Shown one piece after another: positions 35,746 to 44,432 of a stretch of DNA of 64,000 nt. The position numbers and the translations under genes are program-made. Under the pieces are notes generated by a model. It saw nothing but the letters and a program-made list of their open reading frames with translations, ran no database searches and had not been told where the DNA came from. Position 1 is the stretch's first letter. Each line of letters begins with the position of its first letter. The DNA comes from Chloroflexota bacterium. GTDB taxonomy: Bacteria > Chloroflexota > UBA11872 > UBA12225 > JAJDUF01. The DNA lies in contig JAJDUF010000004.1 in the NCBI GenBank assembly GCA_022826725.1, positions 124,001 through 188,000 of the forward strand, given 5' to 3'.

Positions 35746-36684
35746 ATGTTGGAACCGAGTGCGCTCCACGGCATCGTACCCCCCATCGTCACGCCGCTCA
35801 CCCCGGACGGGGAGGTTGACCACCGCTCGCTGACCTCAGCCTGCCGTTTCCTGCTCGCCAGCGGGGTGCATGGCATCTGGGCCGCCGGGACAACGGGCGA
35901 GTTCCCTTGCTTTACCGCTGGCGACCGCGCCGAGATCGTGCAGACGTGCGTCGCGGCGGCCGGCGGGCGCGTCCCCGTCGTCGCCAACATCGGCGATTGC
36001 AGCACCAAGCTGGCCGTAGATCACGCCCGGCGCGCCGCCGTGGCCGGCGCCGACGCCCTCGCCCTGACGCCACCCTACTACTACCTGAATAGCCAGGGTG
36101 AGCTGATGGATCACTTCCGCGCCGTGCGGACGGCGGTAGACCTGCCGCTACTCGTCTACAACATCCCGCAAACCGTCAAGACCCAGTTCGAGGTCGCGAC
36201 GGTGCTCTCCCTGGCCGAGGAAGGCACGGTCGTCGGCATGAAGGACAGCCAGAACGACCTCGACTGGGACCGCACGCTCATTGCCGGCCTGCGCGAGCGA
36301 GATGTCCCGTTTCGCCTCTTCTTGGGCACCCGCTCGCTGATTGATGCCGGCGTGCTGCTCGGCGCCTGTGGGGCCATTCCGGGCACGGCCAACGTCACCC
36401 CGGCCTGGTCCGTCGCCGCCTACGAGGCCGCCGCGAGAGGCGACTTTGCGACCGCTGCACAGTGGCAGGAGCGCCTGCTCACCGCGCTCCCGCTCCTGAA
36501 CCTCGTCACCGGCGGCTCAGGAAATGCGAACTCCATCGGCAGCATCAAGCTCGCGCTCAAGGTCCTGGGTGTGATCGAGCACGCGACCATGGCCGCGCCT
36601 CTCCGCTCGCCAAGCGCCGATGACGAGCAGCGCATCGCCGAATTTGTCCAAGCCATCGAGCTACCAGGCCCCGTCGCGGCCTAG
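35746..36684 (+). CDS. DHDPS/N-acetylneuraminate lyase family aldolase
   Basis: A 312-residue class I aldolase TIM barrel. Family marks are GVHGIWAAGTTGEFPCFTAG (the GTTGE loop), LALTPPYYYLNSQGELMDHF, LVYNIPQTVKTQFE with the catalytic-dyad Tyr, and VVGMKDSQNDLDW with the Schiff-base Lys in the GMKDS motif. Such proteins are dapA-like by sequence but may act on keto-deoxy sugars or other pyruvate adducts. The catabolic setting suggests the latter (inference). Confidence 0.87.
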   Translation: MLEPSALHGIVPPIVTPLTPDGEVDHRSLTSACRFLLASGVHGIWAAGTTGEFPCFTAGDRAEIVQTCVAAAGGRVPVVANIGDCSTKLAVDHARRAAVAGADALALTPPYYYLNSQGELMDHFRAVRTAVDLPLLVYNIPQTVKTQFEVATVLSLAEEGTVVGMKDSQNDLDWDRTLIAGLRERDVPFRLFLGTRSLIDAGVLLGACGAIPGTANVTPAWSVAAYEAAARGDFATAAQWQERLLTALPLLNLVTGGSGNANSIGSIKLALKVLGVIEHATMAAPLRSPSADDEQRIAEFVQAIELPGPVAA

Positions 36685-36743
36685 TCTTCCGCCGCGCTAC
36701 ACGTCTCGTCTTGTTGGAGCGGAGGCCGGGAGTGATGACGCGC

Positions 36744-37649
36744 CTACGAGGCCACCTCCCAGAGCGGTCGTGGCTCCGCTGCGACCATCCGCACGGTACC
36801 GTGCGCCGCCAGGCGCTCCAGATGCACCTGCGTGACCCGGTCGGCCATGAAGTTGGACGTGGGCAGACCGCGGCGCGCACAGGCAACCGTGGCAATCCGC
36901 ATGGCCGACTGCGGCTCTCCGGCCGCCGCCAAAGTCGCCACGATCTCGTCGTCATAGTTGCGAACAAAGTCCCGGGAACGCTCCAGAAAGTCCCGCACTT
37001 CGGCCGCGCCATGCGTGTGGCTACTGGCGGTCGTCGGTGCATAGGGATGGGCGGTGCAGAGGTGCTCTACTCCTAGGGCTAACGCCCGCTCGACCGAGGC
37101 CAGGTAGGCGTCCGGGTCGAGGTAGAAGGCCAGGCCGGCAGTGACGGCCCCGTCGCCTTGCAGGCTATCGCCGCAGAACAGCACGCGCGCCTGGGGGTCC
37201 CAGAGTCCCAGTGAGCCGGCCGTATGCCCGGCGAGCGAGAGTACCTCATACGTCGCCGCGCCCAACTCGATCAGGTCGCCGGCCTGCAAGGTGCGGTCGG
37301 GCTGATGCACCGGCACTTGGTCATCGCCGAACATATGCCCCTCGTCGAGCCAGTGGGCATCGGCTTCATGCAGCATGATCTGAGCGCCGCACACCTCGCG
37401 CAGACGCACGTTCGAGCCGACGTGATCGTTATGCCCGTGCGTATTGACGATGGAGCGCAGGCGGTCGGCCGGAATGCCGACCTTGGCCAGGTAGGGCAGG
37501 ATCAACCTATCCGCCGAGCGCGGCACGGCACTATCCACGACCGCGCAGTGCTCCCCGACCAGCAGGTAGACGGAGGTCCAGATACGCGGGTCGGGAAAGA
37601 CCGGCGCCAAAGTGTCGCGTAGCTCGTGAATGCCGGGCAGAATTTCCAT
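36744..37649 (-). CDS. MBL-fold metallohydrolase
   Basis: A 301-residue metallo-beta-lactamase-fold hydrolase with SIVNTHGHNDHVGSNVRLRE (HxHxDH), SLAGHTAGSLGLWD, VLFCGDSLQGDGAV and CTAHPYAPT as successive metal motifs, in the order of glyoxalase II/ribonuclease-like members. The substrate is unknown. The start ATG at 37649 is canonical (MEILPGIHEL). Confidence 0.87.
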   Translation of the reverse strand: MEILPGIHELRDTLAPVFPDPRIWTSVYLLVGEHCAVVDSAVPRSADRLILPYLAKVGIPADRLRSIVNTHGHNDHVGSNVRLREVCGAQIMLHEADAHWLDEGHMFGDDQVPVHQPDRTLQAGDLIELGAATYEVLSLAGHTAGSLGLWDPQARVLFCGDSLQGDGAVTAGLAFYLDPDAYLASVERALALGVEHLCTAHPYAPTTASSHTHGAAEVRDFLERSRDFVRNYDDEIVATLAAAGEPQSAMRIATVACARRGLPTSNFMADRVTQVHLERLAAHGTVRMVAAEPRPLWEVAS

Positions 37650-37682
37650 TGACCCTCCTCACACTACGTCCTAATCGCTGCC

Positions 37683-37762
37683 CCCACTCTAGCCCCCCCG
37701 TTGCGACAGGGGAGGGAACTACCGTCCCCCTGCCGCAGCGGGGGGGCCAGAGGGGGGCCGGC
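37683..37762. repeat. Composite palindromic repeat (type D, two copies)
   Basis: CCCCCCGTTGCGACAGGGGAGGG and CCCCCTGCCGCAGCGGGGGGGCC followed by AGAGGGGGGCC. It lies between the MBL and Uma2 genes; the rest of 37763-38015 shows no supported gene. Confidence 0.65.
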
Positions 37763-38015
37763 CAGTCAAGCGTAGAACCACGAGATCGGCACCCCCACGG
37801 AGACGCAGACGGCACGACCGGCCTGCGCTGCCGACGCTGGCGTGGCAGCACGCACGCGACTCGCCAATGACTCGTCCACCCTCGCCACACCTCCGTCGGG
37901 CTGACCGCTATGATACCGCCTCGCCTCGACAAGGGTAAGCGTGCCGCGCTGTCCGGCGGTATTCGGCGCGTGCGCTATAATCCGCCTACACCCACCGGCT
38001 GCCCCGAGACTCACC

Positions 38016-38840
38016 ATGGCAACCACAGCGCCCTCCCCCACGACCACCATGCTGCCCTACCACGAGCAGGGCGTCATTGACTACGCCCGCCTCGATTACG
38101 ACCCCAACGAACCCGTCCTGAAGCCTGACGCGATGGAACAAAATCTCCAATTGCAAGAAATCTTCGGCCTCCTCCGTGCCCACGTTACCGACTTCAACCG
38201 CCGGCCCGACGTCTTCCTCGACTCCAACACGATCATCTGCTACGACCCCGCTGATCTCAACGTGCGCGTCTCCCCGGACGTGTACGTGGCCTTCGGCGTG
38301 GATGCACAGGCCATCCGGCCGCGCAAGCTGTACCTCCCCTGGGAAGTGGGCAAGCCGCCGGACTGGGTGCTGGAGATCGCCTCGTCCAGCACGGGGCGCG
38401 AGGATGTCGTTCGGAAGCGCGACATCTACGCTCGCATCGGCGTCCCGGAGTACTGGCGCTTCGATCCGACCAAGCAGGGAAAATATCACGGGCAGCGGCT
38501 AGCCGGTGACCGGCTGGTAGCCGGGGCGTATGAGCCAATTGAGTTGACCACGGCGCCGGACGGCCTCCTGAAGGGGCACAGCGAGGTGCTGGGGTTGAGC
38601 CTGTGCTGGGATGACGGCTGGCCGCGGTTCTACGATCCGGCGACGAACACCTACTTGGAGACCTGGCAGGAGGCCTGGGACACGCGGGAGGCGGAGCGGG
38701 AGGCCCGCGAAGCTGTCGAAGCGCAAGTCGTCGTCGAGCAGGCCGGCCGGCTGGCGGAACGGGCCGCCCGGCAGGCTGCCGAGGCACGCATCCGCCAGCT
38801 TGAGGCGGAGCTACGCCGTCGGCAAGCGGACGACCGCTAG
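38016..38840 (+). CDS. Uma2-family protein with C-terminal coiled coil
   Basis: A 274-residue Uma2 (DUF820) protein. The PD-(D/E)XK-like core includes VRVSPDVYVAFGVDAQAIRP (PD) and PDWVLEIASSSTGREDVVRK (ExA/S strand), then RDIYARIGVPEYWRFDPT. The last 60 residues (REAEREAREAVEAQVVVEQA, then ARIRQLEAELRRRQ) form a coiled coil, typical of the cyanobacterial/Chloroflexota subgroup. The ATG at 38016 is preferred to a GTG/ATG further up that would read through non-conserved sequence. Confidence 0.85.
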   Translation: MATTAPSPTTTMLPYHEQGVIDYARLDYDPNEPVLKPDAMEQNLQLQEIFGLLRAHVTDFNRRPDVFLDSNTIICYDPADLNVRVSPDVYVAFGVDAQAIRPRKLYLPWEVGKPPDWVLEIASSSTGREDVVRKRDIYARIGVPEYWRFDPTKQGKYHGQRLAGDRLVAGAYEPIELTTAPDGLLKGHSEVLGLSLCWDDGWPRFYDPATNTYLETWQEAWDTREAEREAREAVEAQVVVEQAGRLAERAARQAAEARIRQLEAELRRRQADDR

Positions 38841-38852
38841 GGCCACACCGAC

Positions 38853-40286
38853 TCAGGCCGAGATTGGCGGCCGCCGCCCCGCCCACGGCCGCGCCGCCTC
38901 CAGTTGGCCGGCCAGACGGAACAAGGTCGCCTCGTCGCCAAAGCGCGCGACGAAGTGGGTGCCGATGGGCAAGCCGGCCTCGTTCCAGAACAGCGGCACG
39001 GACATCGCCGGTTGGCCGGTGCCATTGCTCACGTAGGTGAACGGCACGAACGCCGCGCTCCGCAGGCGCAACGCAAACGGGTCGCCCTCCGTATAGCGCA
39101 ACTCACCCGTCGGCACCGGCGGCCGGCCCAAGGTTGGTGTCAGCCAGATGTCGTAGTGGTTGAAGAACTCTGCTACGTCGCGCGTGTGCCGCTGGAGGTC
39201 TTGCAGAGCGAGCAGATACTCCGCCGCGTTGAGCCGCCGACCGCGTTCCGCAAAGTCCCAGACGAGCGGCTCGAAATCCTCCTCAGTCGGCGTGCGGCCC
39301 ATCCGCCGGCCCAGGTCCGCGATGCTCCAGGCAAACCCGGCTGCCATGACGTTCGTGAATGCCAGCCACAGGCCCCGTTCATCGTAGCGCGGCGCCGCCT
39401 CCTCAACGAAGTGCCCTAGCCCCGCGCACAGCGCCGCCGCGTCGCGGACGGCTGCCACACAATCCTCGTGAATCTCCGTACCCAACGGTGCCGTTTCCAT
39501 CACGCCAATCCGCAGCGGCCCCGGATCAAAGCCGACCTCCTCGACAAACGGACGCCTGGCCGGTGGCGCCGAGTACGGATCGCCCACCATCGGTCCCGCC
39601 GTCGCGTCCAGTAGCGCGGCGCTATCGCGCACGGAGATCGTCAGTGCGTGCTCCGCCACCAAGCCGCTGAACAGATCGCCGTAGTGCGGACCGAGCGGTA
39701 CCCGCGCCCGCGTCGGCTTCAGCCCGAAGACGCCGCAGCAGGCCGCCGGAATGCGGATCGAGCCGCCCGCGTCATTGCCGTGCGCTATCGGCACCATCCG
39801 CGCCGCCACGGCCGCGCCCGCACCGCCACTGGAGCCGCCCGGCGTCCGCGTCGTATCCCAGGGGTTGTGCGTCGGCCCAAACCGCTCCGGTTCGGTGATC
39901 GCTCCCAATGCCAGCTCCGGCGCGTTCGTCTTGCCCACCGTGAGCAGCCCGGCTTGCCTGAAGCGCCGCATCAGTTCGCTGTCCTCGGTGGACACGTAGT
40001 CGCCCAGAAACGCGCTGGCCTCCGTAAAGCGCACGCCGGCGTACTCGGCGAGGAAGTCCTTGAGCAGGAACGGCACCCCGGCGAACGGACCGTCCGGTAT
40101 CGCACCCACCGCCGCGGCCCGCGCCTCTTCATACATCGACAGGATGACCGCGTTGAGCGCCGGGTTCAGCCGCTCGATCCGCTCGATGGCCGCCTCCACC
40201 AACTCGCTCGGCTGGACCTCGCGCTGGCGCACCAGCGCAGCCTGCGCCGTCGCGTCGAGATGGGCAACGTCGTCAAGTAGTGCCAT
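38853..40286 (-). CDS. Amidase signature family enzyme
   Basis: A 477-residue Ser-cisSer-Lys amidohydrolase. Lys76 in [10 protein letters not shown], the cis-Ser in [18 protein letters not shown] (about 152) and the nucleophile in [19 protein letters not shown] (about 176) are all present. It lacks an adjacent gatB/gatC, so it is probably a catabolic or 6-aminohexanoate-type amidase rather than GatA. The ATG at 40286 follows AAAGGGG; an upstream start at 40400 would read through a repeat. Confidence 0.92.
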   Translation of the reverse strand: MALLDDVAHLDATAQAALVRQREVQPSELVEAAIERIERLNPALNAVILSMYEEARAAAVGAIPDGPFAGVPFLLKDFLAEYAGVRFTEASAFLGDYVSTEDSELMRRFRQAGLLTVGKTNAPELALGAITEPERFGPTHNPWDTTRTPGGSSGGAGAAVAARMVPIAHGNDAGGSIRIPAACCGVFGLKPTRARVPLGPHYGDLFSGLVAEHALTISVRDSAALLDATAGPMVGDPYSAPPARRPFVEEVGFDPGPLRIGVMETAPLGTEIHEDCVAAVRDAAALCAGLGHFVEEAAPRYDERGLWLAFTNVMAAGFAWSIADLGRRMGRTPTEEDFEPLVWDFAERGRRLNAAEYLLALQDLQRHTRDVAEFFNHYDIWLTPTLGRPPVPTGELRYTEGDPFALRLRSAAFVPFTYVSNGTGQPAMSVPLFWNEAGLPIGTHFVARFGDEATLFRLAGQLEAARPWAGRRPPISA

Positions 40287-40366
40287 GCAGAGACCCCTTT
40301 CGAGCGCCGCAGCCGGCGCCGCGTTCGCGCCCGCAGCATAAAGCCCCACCCGCCCCCTGTCCACTA

Positions 40367-40412
40367 CCACCCCAACCCGTCCTTGCAGCTTACGCCGCAA
40401 TCTGGTGGGAGC
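40367..40412. repeat. Degenerate palindromic repeat (type A)
   Basis: CCGTCCTTGCAGCTTACGCCGCAATCTGG resembles the TCATTGCGGC-N-GCCGCAATCC hairpin with several changes. It marks the left edge of the lower-GC segment. Confidence 0.45.
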
Positions 40413-40425
40413 GGCGGATCACAGT

Positions 40426-40431
40426 TATAAT
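40426..40431 (+). promoter_or_regulatory. Predicted -10 element upstream of the DUF4209 gene
   Basis: A perfect TATAAT, with no good -35 at 16-18 bases. Transcription would start near 40438, just after an in-frame ATG at 40430, which supports translation from the GTG at 40460. Confidence 0.4.
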
Positions 40432-40459
40432 GTTAATTACTGACAGGGAGTTAACCATC

Positions 40460-42274
40460 GTGTCATCCTCACCATCCATAGACGCCGAGGCTCTCCTATC
40501 GCTTCCAATTGACGAGGCACTTTCCGAAAGCGGAGGGCAGGAATGCTGGGACTACAGTAAAGTATTCTCTGCTCGTGCAAGGGAAGCAGAGGAAGCAGGT
40601 GAGACCGGAACCGCTGCGGCCTGGCGGCTTCTCGGTGCGCTTGTCGAGGTGCATCTGCAGTCCAACGATTTGAGTAAGCCATTTATACCCTTGCTCTCAG
40701 GACCAAATGGACGGACATTCATACCAACAGATCTTGATGACGCGACAGCCGCGGCAGTCTACGCCCTAGCCAAGCAGGTCTCCGACCCAGAGTTGCGGGC
40801 GCGATTGATGGATATCATATGGGATGCCCGCCGCGATCATCTTGCAGCGCGGGAAGCGGTTCAATCCTATCTCCAGAGTGCGGCACGGCTAATGGACCCG
40901 GAACAATGTTCTCCATATGTAGAAAGGTGTGAACGTGCGCTTCGCTTGGCGACACAGATCAGGGACAGTGATCTCCAACAAATGGTCCTTGGCGAGATAG
41001 AAGATAGAGTCTTGGAACTTGACGGAACTGATCGTCTGTACATGACTAATCGGTTGATGGAGTTGCTCATCGAATTCGACAGAGGCGATTCAGAGAAAAT
41101 GTCTGCCATAACAGAGAAGGCGGCTTCACTGGCAGAGGGAGAAAAGGAATTCGATAAAGCACGATCTCATCTTGAAAACTTGGTTCGATGGTCTCGCAAG
41201 GCAGAAAATGCGGAAGCCGAACGTAGAGCTAGTATCCGAATTGCTGCGTCGTATGAACGTCAGGCCGAAATATGCAGCGATGATGGCGAGTTTCTTCTCG
41301 CCGCGCATTGGCTGGAAAGAGCACATCACTGTTATAGAAACATTGCAGAAATGCGTGAGAAAGCCACCGAAATATATCGGAGATTACGAGATGTGCAGCG
41401 CCGCGGAACAGGTGAGATGAAGGAAATCTCAACAGAACCCATTGATATCTCAAAGGCAGTAATGCATGCAAGAGAGCGAGTATCGGGTTTGACGTTTTCC
41501 AAAGCGCTTTTGGCTTTGTCAGCAGTAGTTAGTCCAACGGATTTTGGTAGAGTGACATAGCAAGCACGCGAGCTAATGGAGAGATTTCCATTACAGAGCC
41601 TTTTCGGTGGTGTAACCATGGGCGACGATGGTCGTGTGATCTCCCGTCGATCAACCGCTGCACCCGGCGACAAAGATGATGACGAACAAGCCTTATGGGA
41701 ACGTGTCGTCGAGTTGGTAATCCACAGAAAGCAGATGGAAGTTCACGCTCTCATCATGCCTGCGCTTAACCAGATTATGTTTGAGCATAATCCAACACTC
41801 CGAGATCTCCGAGACTTGGTTGTTCATAATCCGTTTGTGCCGCAGGGACGTGAAGAGCTTTTCGCCAAGGGCTTGATAGCTGGTCTGCGCGGTGATTTCC
41901 TAGAGGCATTGTCAATCCTAGTCCCACAGATGGAGAACTCGCTTCGCCATCTCCTGGAGCAGTCGGGACTGGAGATATCAACACAAGATAGCAGGGGCTT
42001 CCAGGATGTTATACTCTTGGGTAGCATTCTGGGTAAAGAGCAACTAGGAGAAATACTGTGGCCAGACATTGTGAAAGAGCTAAAGGTGCTCTTTGACGAC
42101 CGCCAAGGCCCCAGGTTGAGGCACTACATAGCGCATGGTTTAATGAACCACGATGATTTCTATGGCCCTCTAGCCATCTATGCTTGGTGGTTCATCTTCT
42201 ATCTATGTATCTGTCCGGTTCAGAAGAGATTCAAAGACGAACCTGAATCGTCGGAAGATGTAGGGAATGACTAG
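40460..42274 (+). pseudogene. DUF4209-domain gene interrupted by an in-frame amber codon
   Basis: Two open stretches in the same frame, 40460-41560 and 41561-42274, form one DUF4209-type protein of about 604 codons. They are separated only by a TAG at 41558-41560 (ACA TAG CAA GCA). The first part is helical (FSARAREAEEAGETGTAAAW, ASYERQAEICSDDGEFLLAA). The second holds the conserved end: LRHLLEQSGLEI, LRHYIAHGLMNHDDFYGPLA and a WWFIFYLC helix. GTG at 40460 has GGGAG 9 bases upstream. The second part has an ATG at 41576 that could restart. Base composition is clearly lower in GC than the neighbours, suggesting transfer. Function of DUF4209 is unknown. Confidence 0.75.
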
Positions 42275-42434
42275 AGTACGTGACTTGCACGAGCGATGGT
42301 GTCGGGACCCGGAGTACCGGGCAGCCTATGATGCGCTTGGGCCGGAGTTCGAGTTGGCCCGTCTACTAATCGAGGCTTGCGCCTCGCCCCCGGCCCGCTC
42401 TCCACGTGATGTAGAGAGGGAGAGTGCGGCGTAA
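42267..42434 (+). pseudogene. Truncated XRE/HigA-type antitoxin remnant
   Basis: A 55-codon frame starting 8 bases before the DUF4209 stop. It reads MTRVRDLHERWCRDPEYRAA, then YDALGPEFELARLLIEAC. This is the typical N-terminal helix of HigA/XRE antitoxins (E-L-x-x-DPEFRxAYxALEPEFxLARxLIEAR), after which a helix-turn-helix should follow. Instead, the frame runs into a type B repeat (42382-42431) and stops. The DNA-binding domain is therefore missing, apparently by repeat insertion or recombination there. No toxin gene of the HigB type is next to it. Confidence 0.6.
42382..42431. repeat. Palindromic repeat (type B) inside the antitoxin remnant
   Basis: CCTCGCCCCCGGCCCGCTCTCC, a spacer, then AGAGAGGGAGAG. 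It corresponds to the reverse complement of the copies at 44.3 and 57.0 kb. Confidence 0.65.
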
Positions 42435-42443
42435 CTCAGAAGC

Positions 42444-42665
42444 TCACCAGCCGGCTTCTCGCTCACGTAAGACGGTCAAGCGCACGGCCGCCTGGGGGTC
42501 GGCGGGACGCGGCAGGCCCCAGAAGTTCGCTGGCAAGGGCTGTTTCCCGCGCTTAATCAGGCCCTTTTGCTCCAGGTCTCGCAGGTGCTCAGGGAGGGGT
42601 GCAGGCGCAATCGCCTGACCTATGGCCTCACGATCTGCCGTCTGTTTAGCCGTGGTCTCGGTCAT
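42444..42665 (-). CDS. Small orphan antitoxin-like protein
   Basis: A 73-residue protein. Its second half, LRDLEQKGLIKRGKQPLPAN then FWGLPRPADPQAAVRLTVLR ending EREAGW, resembles the toxin-binding C-terminus of VapB/Phd-type antitoxins that pair with PIN toxins. The first 25 residues are short for a full DNA-binding domain, so it may be a truncated antitoxin. The ATG at 42665 follows GGGAG-rich sequence. No PIN gene is adjacent. Confidence 0.45.
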   Translation of the reverse strand: MTETTAKQTADREAIGQAIAPAPLPEHLRDLEQKGLIKRGKQPLPANFWGLPRPADPQAAVRLTVLREREAGW

Positions 42666-42853
42666 CTTCCCGCCGCTCCCTCGACAGCCGTTGCACTCCT
42701 ACCTACTACCCAGAGTGTACTATAGATTCGCGCCATCGGCGGGCACAGGCAGCGCAAGAATTGACCCGCCTGTTGCTCACAGCTCACGCCTCACCCGCTG
42801 GCGCCCTCTCTGTGCGCTCTATGTTCTCTGTGGCTAAACCTGCCTGCTTGGCC
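42666..42853. other. Intergenic gap with CTCTGTG-type repeat
   Basis: No gene is supported here. At 42804-42834 the sequence CCTCTCTGTGCGCTCTATG then TTCTCTGTGGC resembles 52911-52936 (CTCCGTGTTCTCTGTGCTCT then CTGTGGC), suggesting a second dispersed repeat family. Confidence 0.45.
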
Positions 42854-44221
42854 CTAGGCGATAGCAAACGAGTACAGACTGGCGGAGCGGAGGTAGAACT
42901 TGAGGCGGATGGGCTGCCCTTGGAGCGGCGTCAGCGTTTGGTGCTCGCGCCAGGTGACGGGCTGGCGGACCGAATCGCCGTCTGCCAGGGCACATTCGAT
43001 CTTGCGGTAGCCCGCCCGCTCCCGGCCCTGCGCGTCTAGCACGGCCACCGCCACCTCGCCTCCGCGCGCGTCGGTGTTGATCGTGAGCTGCTCCCCGGCG
43101 CAGATGAACGGCTTGGTAAGCACGGTCCCGCCCGATTCGTCCGCGTCGAGCGACACGTACCCGTCCTGCCGCAGCTTGGCTAGGCAGATGGTGCCGGTGC
43201 GCGCGGCGACGCCGTGCTCGCCGTCGTAGGCGCCGTAGTAGAACCACAACTCGTCGCCCACCACGACCGGTTCCTTGGCGGTGAAGATCATCCCGCGATC
43301 CACGCTGCCCGGCGGCCCCAGCGGGATGAACGGCTGCCGGTTGCCGACGCGCTCCCACCGCCGCCCATCGCGGCTCGCCGCCAGCTGCACGTCAATCGTC
43401 CCGCCCCCTCGGATAATCGGCTCCTCCGGGTAGGTGTGGAACATCCACGGCAAGCCCAGGTACAGCCCCTCGTGCTTGAACACCGACATGCCGTAGATCT
43501 CCAGGCCCGGCGGGTCCTCGCCATCGGGCGCGAACACCACCTCCGGCGTGCTCCAATGCACGAAGTCGTCGCTCACCGACCGCCCAACCAGCCGCACCAC
43601 CCCACCGCCCACTCGTGCGGCGGCGCGCGGATAGGCCACGTACTGACCCAGCGCCTCATCCCAGCCGAGCAGGTTGTGCGTATCGCCCGTCCTGGGGATC
43701 ACCGGGTTGCCGGCGTATCTGGTCCAGTGCAGGCCGTCGGGCGAGAACGCCACCGAGACGTGAGCAATGCCGGCGTCCCGCTTCACCGTGCGGTCCCAAT
43801 AGAGCATCTTGAAGCGGCGCGCCGGGTCCGGGTCGTCCGGCTCCTCGATCACGTTCGGCAGGCACACCTCGTCCAGCACCACGTTGTTGTCAGTGTTTCC
43901 GTCAACCTCGACGATCCCCAGCGCCGGCTTCTCCCAGAAGATGCCGTCCCGCGAGGTGGCATACGACGCGACGTAGCCAATCGGGCCATGCCCCTGGTAC
44001 CACATGCGGAACAGGCTCTCCACCGGGTCATACAGGATGGCGCCGTAGATGGTGATGGCCCGCTCCAGCGGATACGTGGGGTGGATGACCGGGTTGCCCA
44101 CGTACTTGGTCGGCTGGTGCAGCACCCGCGCGACACCGTGCGTCTCCGCCACGAGCCAGTCGTCAACGAAAAGCTGGCGGCGACCGGCAATCTCCAGCGC
44201 GGCAGTCGTCGTATCAGTCAT
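42854..44221 (-). CDS. Five-bladed beta-propeller, glycoside-hydrolase-like (GH32/43/62/68 fold type)
   Basis: A 455-residue protein with propeller repeats of the form SRDGIFWEKP, SPDGLHWTRYAGNPVI, SDDFVHWSTPEVVF and SRDGRRWERVGNRQPFI, and the N-terminal RRQLFVDDWLVAE typical of a family common in Planctomycetes and Chloroflexota. No signal peptide. Catalytic acids of GH32/43 are not clear, so a hydrolase or phosphorylase role is uncertain. The start at 44221 is chosen because GGGAGG lies 9 bases upstream. It is divergent from the isomerase at 44433. Confidence 0.78.
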   Translation of the reverse strand: MTDTTTAALEIAGRRQLFVDDWLVAETHGVARVLHQPTKYVGNPVIHPTYPLERAITIYGAILYDPVESLFRMWYQGHGPIGYVASYATSRDGIFWEKPALGIVEVDGNTDNNVVLDEVCLPNVIEEPDDPDPARRFKMLYWDRTVKRDAGIAHVSVAFSPDGLHWTRYAGNPVIPRTGDTHNLLGWDEALGQYVAYPRAAARVGGGVVRLVGRSVSDDFVHWSTPEVVFAPDGEDPPGLEIYGMSVFKHEGLYLGLPWMFHTYPEEPIIRGGGTIDVQLAASRDGRRWERVGNRQPFIPLGPPGSVDRGMIFTAKEPVVVGDELWFYYGAYDGEHGVAARTGTICLAKLRQDGYVSLDADESGGTVLTKPFICAGEQLTINTDARGGEVAVAVLDAQGRERAGYRKIECALADGDSVRQPVTWREHQTLTPLQGQPIRLKFYLRSASLYSFAIA

Positions 44222-44295
44222 CTCATCCATCCTCCCACTCACCGCTACCGCAGATCATACGCGCCCACACCCCCACTCAGCCACAGAGGGCCGAC

Positions 44296-44343
44296 ACCCC
44301 CTCTCTATCGCTCGGCGATGGAGAGGGGGCCGGGGGGTGAGGC
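44296..44343. repeat. Palindromic repeat (type B)
   Basis: CCCCCTCTCTATCG-CTCGGCGATGGAGAGGGGG followed by CCGGGGGGTGAGGC. One of the cleanest type B copies; compare 56957-56997. Confidence 0.75.
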
Positions 44344-44432
44344 AGTGAGGCACCCTGCCGACAACTCGCCCCGGCACTGGTACCCTTCAACCGAGTTCGC
44401 GCGTATCGCGCCGTAGGGAGAAAGGCAGGCGT

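Noticed and set aside
35746..36684. Biosynthetic dapA
   Set aside because: No lysine-pathway neighbours; the family is functionally diverse, so no gene symbol is given.
38853..40286. GatA subunit of Asp/Glu-tRNA amidotransferase
   Set aside because: No gatB or gatC next to it, and the C-terminal half differs from GatA; a generic amidase is safer.
43214..44416. A 400-codon plus-strand frame opposite the propeller gene
   Set aside because: His/Arg/Pro-rich antisense of a gene with clear repeated motifs.
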